Assembly (NCBI RefSeq): GCF_962719845.1 | Contig: NZ_CAUIYF010000009.1 | Coordinates: 13,441-77,440, forward strand | DNA: 64,000 bases | Direction of reading: 5' to 3' | Source: Neisseria uirgultaei | Lineage (GTDB): Bacteria > Pseudomonadota > Gammaproteobacteria > Burkholderiales > Neisseriaceae | Shown here: piece after piece, positions 60,160 to 64,000 of the stretch | How positions within the stretch are numbered: the stretch's first letter is position 1 | How the letters are laid out: each line of letters starts with the position of its first letter | Position numbers and translations under genes: made by a program | The notes under the pieces: generated by a model | Seen by the model: the letters and a program-made list of their open reading frames with translations, nothing else | The model's database searches: none | What the model was told of the DNA's origin: nothing

Positions 60160-61280
60160 TCCCGTGTCGTCATTCCCGCGCAGGCGGGAATCTAGAAATT
60201 TAACGTTGCGGTGATTTATCAGAAATGACTGAAACTCAACGGACTGGATTCCCGCCTGCGCGGGAATGACGAATTTTAGGTTGCTGTTTTTTGGTTTTCT
60301 GTTTTTGCGGGAATGACGAATTTTAGGTTTCTGCTTTTGGTTTCTGTTTCCGTAGGAATAACGGAATTTTAAGTTTTAGGAATTTGTCGGAAAAACAGAA
60401 ATCCCCCCGCCGTCATTCCCGCGCAGGCGGGAATCTGGAAATTTAACGTTGCGGTGATTTATTGGAAATGACTGAAACTCAACGAACCGGATTCCCACTT
60501 TCGTGGGAATGACGAAGTGGAAGTTGCCCGAAACTTAAAACAAGCGAAACCGAACGGACTGGATTCCCGCCTGCGCGGGAATGACGAATTTTAGGTTGCT
60601 GTTTTTTGGTTTTCTGTTTTTGCGGGAATGACGAGATTTTAGGTTTCTGTTTTTGGTTTTCTGTCTTCGCAGAAATGATGAAATTTTAAGTTTTAGGAAT
60701 TTGTCGGAAAAACAGAAATCCTTCCGCCGTCATTCCCGCAAAAGCGGGAATCTAGAATTTTAATGCGGCAAGAATTTATCGGAAAAAACCGAAGTTTAAA
60801 GACCTAGATTCCCGCCTGCGCGGGAATGACGAATTTTAGGTTGCTGCTTTTGGTTTTCTGTTCTTATGAAAATAACGAGATTCTAGCTTGTGGGTATTTA
60901 TCGGGAAAACAGAAACCCCTCCACCGTCATTCCCGCTCAGGCGGGAATCTGGAAATTTAACGTTGCGGTGATTTATCGGAAATGACTGAAACTCAACGAA
61001 CCGGATTCCCACTTTCGCGGGAATGACGAAGTGGAAGTTACCCGAAACTTAAAACAAGCGAAACCGAACGGACTGGATTCCCGCCTGCGCGGGAATGACG
61101 AATTTTAGGTTGCTGCTTTTGGTTTTCTATTCTTATGAAAAGAACGAGATCCTAGCTTATGGGTATTTATCGGGAAAACAGAAACCCCTCCACCGTCATT
61201 CCCGCGAAGGCGGGAATCTGGAAATTTAATGTTGCGGTGATTTATCGGAAATGACTGAAACTCAACGAACCGGATTCCCC
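60160..61280. repeat. NIME array: twelve dRS3 repeats with intervening RS units
   Basis: Full or near-full dRS3 palindromes (ATTCCCGC-N6-GCGGGAAT or the ATTCCCAC variant) lie at 60172, 60248, 60415, 60491, 60563, 60732, 60808, 60929, 61005, 61077, 61198, plus partial ones near 60300, 60620 and a cut one at 61272. RS units between them recur in the same order (for example the 55-60 bases after 60191, 60434, 60948 and 61217). No gene is present. The array ends abruptly 55 bases before the lgtE stop. Confidence 0.93.
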
Positions 61281-61331
61281 GACATAAATTTAGGGACAGC
61301 GCACACCCGCCAAATAAGGAAAGGCCAAAAC

Positions 61332-62138
61332 CTATTCAAACGGGACGACGTGCCGCCCGAGGTGTTTTTCCAATTTTTTCTGACGTTTCCGTTCTCTCGC
61401 CCTTTCGATTTCCCTGCCGATTTTTCCCAAAGCGCGTTTCAACAAAACCTTCGGGGAGCGGCGGTTGCGGTACGATTCCTGCCTGCCGTTTTTCAGTTGG
61501 CTGGGCAGGGTTTCGCTTTGGATGCACAAGGCAGGGGTCAGTTGGCAAACCGTCATCCCCCCTTTGTCGAGAAAACTGCTGAACAGCATCCAATCCACCG
61601 CCTTCAGGCGTTCAGACGGCAAAACGGCAAACCTGTCCAAGAAGAAACGCATTGCCTTTCGGGAAATGATATAGCCCGCCATACCAAAATGTTCGCTTTC
61701 CAACAGCGGGAAGGCGCGCCCGCAGTAGTCCGACACGCCGGAGGGCGAGGTCAGGACGTGCATAAACATCGTTTCCAAACGGACGATAAAGGCGGAATCG
61801 GGGTCAAAACGCTCTTCCAGCCAAGCGTCTTCGGCAAGGAACTGCTCCGCGCCTTCGCCGAGTAAAACGTCGTCTTCAAATACGGCGATATACGGCGTGC
61901 CTTCGTCCAACGCCTGCTTCCACAATACGGCGTGGCTCATAAAGCAGGCTTTTTCCACTCCGCTCAAATAGGGGTGCGCCGACAAACCGGGGACGAGTTC
62001 CGCCATCGCCTGCTCCAGCCTTTCAGACGGCATTAGTGCGTCGAAAAACTGAAACGGGATGCCGTGCGCGCCGAAGGTTGCGGCAATGTGCGCCCTGCGT
62101 TCTGCGGCGGAGCTTAGGCTGATAACGTGGTTTTGCAT
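61332..62138 (-). CDS. lgtE: LOS beta-1,4-galactosyltransferase LgtE/LgtH type (GT25)
   Basis: 268 residues of the glycosyltransferase 25 family: MQNHVISLSSAAERRAHI, the DxD-like VFEDDVLLG, and AGYIISRKAMRFFLDRF. LgtB and LgtE are close paralogues; the place at the end of the operon after lgtD indicates LgtE (first Gal of the alpha chain). Meningococcal alleles are also named lgtH. Two DUS lie within the gene, read as MPSER and LPSER. The C-terminus is highly basic, likely membrane-associated. Confidence 0.85.
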   Translation of the reverse strand: MQNHVISLSSAAERRAHIAATFGAHGIPFQFFDALMPSERLEQAMAELVPGLSAHPYLSGVEKACFMSHAVLWKQALDEGTPYIAVFEDDVLLGEGAEQFLAEDAWLEERFDPDSAFIVRLETMFMHVLTSPSGVSDYCGRAFPLLESEHFGMAGYIISRKAMRFFLDRFAVLPSERLKAVDWMLFSSFLDKGGMTVCQLTPALCIQSETLPSQLKNGRQESYRNRRSPKVLLKRALGKIGREIERARERKRQKKLEKHLGRHVVPFE

Positions 62139-62156
62139 GATTTATCCTGTTCGGTT

Positions 62157-63167
62157 TCAATAGCCCCGGTATTTCCAAGGGCGTAACATTTTTTTCAGGA
62201 TTTTCCTATATTGCGGTGCGGCAAACAGCTTCCTCATCACGCGGTCTGTCAAAAAATCCAGTAAATCGGTCAAAGAATACTTTTCCAACGACAAGAAATA
62301 TTCGTACAGGAACAGGCGGAGATATCCGATATCCTGTCCGGACAAGGCTTTTTCGTGCAACGCATATGCCGTTGATTTCAAAAGCCCGTAATTCAGGCAG
62401 TCCGCCCCGACGGCTATGCCTGCCGCCTTCCAATACCCCGCCCTGATTTCTTCTTTGATTTTCCACGCCGTCCTGCGCTGTTGCAGGTTGTGTTTGGAAG
62501 AGGTCTGGTCTTGATGGAAGCGGTATTTGACCAAGGCTTCGGGATAATTCGCCAGCCTGCCCAGTTTGCCGACTTCGTACCAAAACTTATAGTCTTCGGC
62601 GTGGATATAGGCGGGGTCGAACCGCAAACCGCCGTCAATGACGCTGCGCCGCATAATCATCGTGTTGTTGTGTATGGGGTTGCGGAAGGGAAAGGCAGAC
62701 ACGATTTCCTGATGGGTCAGGGGGTTTTTCCAAATTTCGCCGTTTCGGGCAATGGCGGCAAGCACGCTTTTATTGTTTTCTTCCGACAAAACTTCCAGCC
62801 ACGCGCCCATTGCGATGATGCTGCGGTCTTTTTCCATCTCGCCCACGATTTTCTCAATCCAATCGGGGGCGGCAATATCGTCGGCATCGGTGCGCGCAAT
62901 ATACCTGCCGCCCGATTTTGCCAGTTCGTCCAGCCCGATGTTTAAAGAGGCGATAAAGCCCAAATTGCGGGGATTGGAAATTATCCTGATCCTACCGTCC
63001 TGTTCTTGGAAACGCCGGGCGATGGCAAGCGTGCCGTCCGTCGAGCCGTCATCGACGATTAAAATATCCAAGTTGCGCCAAGTCTGCCCCACTACGGCGG
63101 ACAGCAATTGGGCGAAATATTTTTCTGCGTTGTAGGCGCAAATCAATACGCTGACTAAAGGCTGCAA
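62157..63167 (-). CDS. lgtD: LgtD, LOS beta-1,3-N-acetylgalactosaminyltransferase (GT2)
   Basis: 336 residues: GT-A fold start PLVSVLICAYNAEKYFAQLL, VDDGSTDGT, ARTDADDIAAPDWI. The C-half (AYIHAEDYKFWYEVGKLGRL, AGIAVGADCLNYGLL, FLYEYFLSLEKYSLTD) matches gonococcal LgtD rather than LgtA as I recall. LgtD adds terminal GalNAc to lacto-N-neotetraose. The usual poly-G tract is interrupted here (GGGCGGCAGG at 62914-62905), so the gene looks fixed ON. Confidence 0.85.
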   Translation of the reverse strand: MQPLVSVLICAYNAEKYFAQLLSAVVGQTWRNLDILIVDDGSTDGTLAIARRFQEQDGRIRIISNPRNLGFIASLNIGLDELAKSGGRYIARTDADDIAAPDWIEKIVGEMEKDRSIIAMGAWLEVLSEENNKSVLAAIARNGEIWKNPLTHQEIVSAFPFRNPIHNNTMIMRRSVIDGGLRFDPAYIHAEDYKFWYEVGKLGRLANYPEALVKYRFHQDQTSSKHNLQQRRTAWKIKEEIRAGYWKAAGIAVGADCLNYGLLKSTAYALHEKALSGQDIGYLRLFLYEYFLSLEKYSLTDLLDFLTDRVMRKLFAAPQYRKILKKMLRPWKYRGY

Positions 63168-63193
63168 TCCGTTTCTCCTTTCCGATACGTCCG

Positions 63194-63219
63194 ATGCCGT
63201 CTGAAGGCTTCAGACGGCG
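63194..63219. terminator. DUS hairpin between lgtC and lgtD
   Basis: GCCGTCTGAA and TTCAGACGGC separated by only 3 bases, inside the lgt operon and just upstream of the lgtD RBS. No T run, so it may attenuate more than terminate. Confidence 0.6.
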
Positions 63220-63226
63220 TGCCCCG

Positions 63227-64000
63227 TCAATAAATCTTGCGTAAGAATCTGGCAGACAGCTTTCTGCGCCATCTTTGAAACATACGCTTCGCGGGCGGGA
63301 CGGCAAGTTTGCCGCGCCATTCTTCGGGAACGGTTGTCAGGCTGCCCGCCAACTCTGTGAAACGTTCCGCACCCCAAGCGGTACAGTCCCTGTGCCACGG
63401 CTTTGCCGGGCCGCAATAATGGCTGACGGCGACGGGCATCGCCGTATTGTTCCGGTCGCGGTAAAGCGGGTCGGTATGGTGGGACGCAAACCTGTTCGCC
63501 ATAAAGGCATAATTGGTCGGCATAAAGTTGAAACGGCTGTTCGCATAACACACCCCGCCTTTAAACAGCCCGTTCAAAATATCCTGATCCTGATATTGCA
63601 TCACGTCCTTGTATTGTTCCACCCATTCGCAGGACATTTTGAAAATATCGTGCTGCCGCCACTTTTTCAGGTTGATCAGCAATACGCCGGCATTGAAATA
63701 ATATTCGCCGTCCGCCATACCGATTTTTTGTTTGTAGCCTTCCTGCCTTTCGACAAACAAATCGATGCACGCGCCGACCCAGTTATCGCCCAAATCGGTA
63801 TCCCATAAGGGCTTCAGGCTGTCCCTGACCAATACGTCCGTATCCAGATACAGGACTTTATCGCAATCGGCAATGTATTCGCCCAATTTCAAGCGGGCAT
63901 AAGTCGTGATGGAAATGTGCCTGATGTTTAAGGGGAAGCCGGCGAAATCTTCGGGGTTTACGTCTATAAAGCGGATATTACCCCCCCCCCCCCCCCCCCA
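63227..64000 (-). CDS. lgtC: LgtC, LOS alpha-1,4-galactosyltransferase (GT8), 5' end outside window
   Basis: GT8 enzyme that adds terminal alpha-Gal to make the P-k-like globotriose LOS. The visible part includes VLYLDTDVLVRDSLKPLWDTDLG (DxD motif), YFNAGVLLINLKKW, DQDILNGLF and HYCGPAKPWHRDC. Upstream of NIRFIDVNPEDFAGFPLN the frame enters the poly-G tract (63999-63981) and then the window ends. The start codon and about 55 residues lie outside, so ON/OFF state cannot be decided. Confidence 0.92.
   Translation of the reverse strand, partial: WGGGGGGNIRFIDVNPEDFAGFPLNIRHISITTYARLKLGEYIADCDKVLYLDTDVLVRDSLKPLWDTDLGDNWVGACIDLFVERQEGYKQKIGMADGEYYFNAGVLLINLKKWRQHDIFKMSCEWVEQYKDVMQYQDQDILNGLFKGGVCYANSRFNFMPTNYAFMANRFASHHTDPLYRDRNNTAMPVAVSHYCGPAKPWHRDCTAWGAERFTELAGSLTTVPEEWRGKLAVPPAKRMFQRWRRKLSARFLRKIY
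63981..63999 (-). repeat. Poly-G phase-variation tract of lgtC (19 G)
   Basis: Nineteen uninterrupted C on the plus strand, G on the coding strand, at the place where LgtC normally has a short Gly run. The next base (64000) is A on the plus strand, so the tract is complete. Confidence 0.9.

Noticed and set aside
60160..61280. CRISPR array
   Set aside because: Regularly spaced 20-base palindromes resemble one, but they are dRS3 repeats with recurring, not unique, spacers; no cas gene is nearby.

Overview
The window looks like chromosomal DNA of a pathogenic Neisseria, most probably N. meningitidis. The 10-mer GCCGTCTGAA, the core of the neisserial DNA uptake sequence (DUS), occurs dozens of times, often as inverted pairs that serve as terminators. 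Correia (CREE/NEMIS) elements, dRS3/NIME repeats, factor H binding protein with an intact lipobox, FarAB, PilF, the dam-replacing gene drg and an lgt lipooligosaccharide (LOS) locus are all present. The long dRS3 array and the lipidated fHbp argue for meningococcus over gonococcus. The lgtC-lgtD-lgtE order is the gonococcal-type full lgt locus, which only some meningococci carry.

Layout. 0-14 kb: pilF, tRNA-Arg, a DUF441 membrane protein, ispB, rplU-rpmA, ubiM, rpmB-rpmG, the FarAB fatty-acid efflux pair, queF and a queuosine-precursor transporter between two direct Correia elements, an M23 peptidoglycan peptidase and a COG4255-type gene. 14-29 kb: dxs, xerC, fba, fHbp, a tsaB-rimI-degenerate uracil-DNA-glycosylase-like operon, pyrE, argA, a prolyl oligopeptidase, rhodanese, Pcm, free-Met-sulfoxide reductase, tpiA, secG and tRNA-Leu. 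29-33 kb is accessory: a broken RelE/HigB-type toxin with an intact antitoxin, tandem repeats, an M48 lipoprotein peptidase switched out of frame by a CCTT repeat, and drg flanked by a second copy of the leuS 3' end. 33-48 kb: leuS, a BamE-like lipoprotein, an L,D-transpeptidase-like protein, ppk, then the replication core dnaN-dnaA-(candidate oriC)-rpmH-rnpA-yidD-yidC, a tetrapyrrole-methylase protein and a maf gene with a nonsense codon. 47-60 kb: yceD-rpmF-plsX-fabH-fabD lipid genes, msbA, guaA, fabG, a YchJ-like protein, suhB and rsmE. 60-61.3 kb is a gene-free dRS3 array. 61.3-64 kb: lgtE, lgtD and the 3' part of lgtC, cut by the window edge in a 19-base G tract.

The genes link precursor supply (dxs, ispB, ubiM), fatty acid and lipid A export (plsX, fabH, fabD, fabG, msbA), surface LOS and host evasion (lgt, fHbp, farAB, pilF) and replication/translation. 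The main novelty lies in variation. One protease is phase-off. Four genes are broken in different ways: a homopolymer frameshift plus Correia insertion, a nonsense codon, a +1 frameshift in a toxin, and a duplicated leuS tail. The leuS-drg junction carries an inverted pair of a foreign DUS dialect (AGGTCGTCTGAA), pointing to import from a commensal Neisseria.
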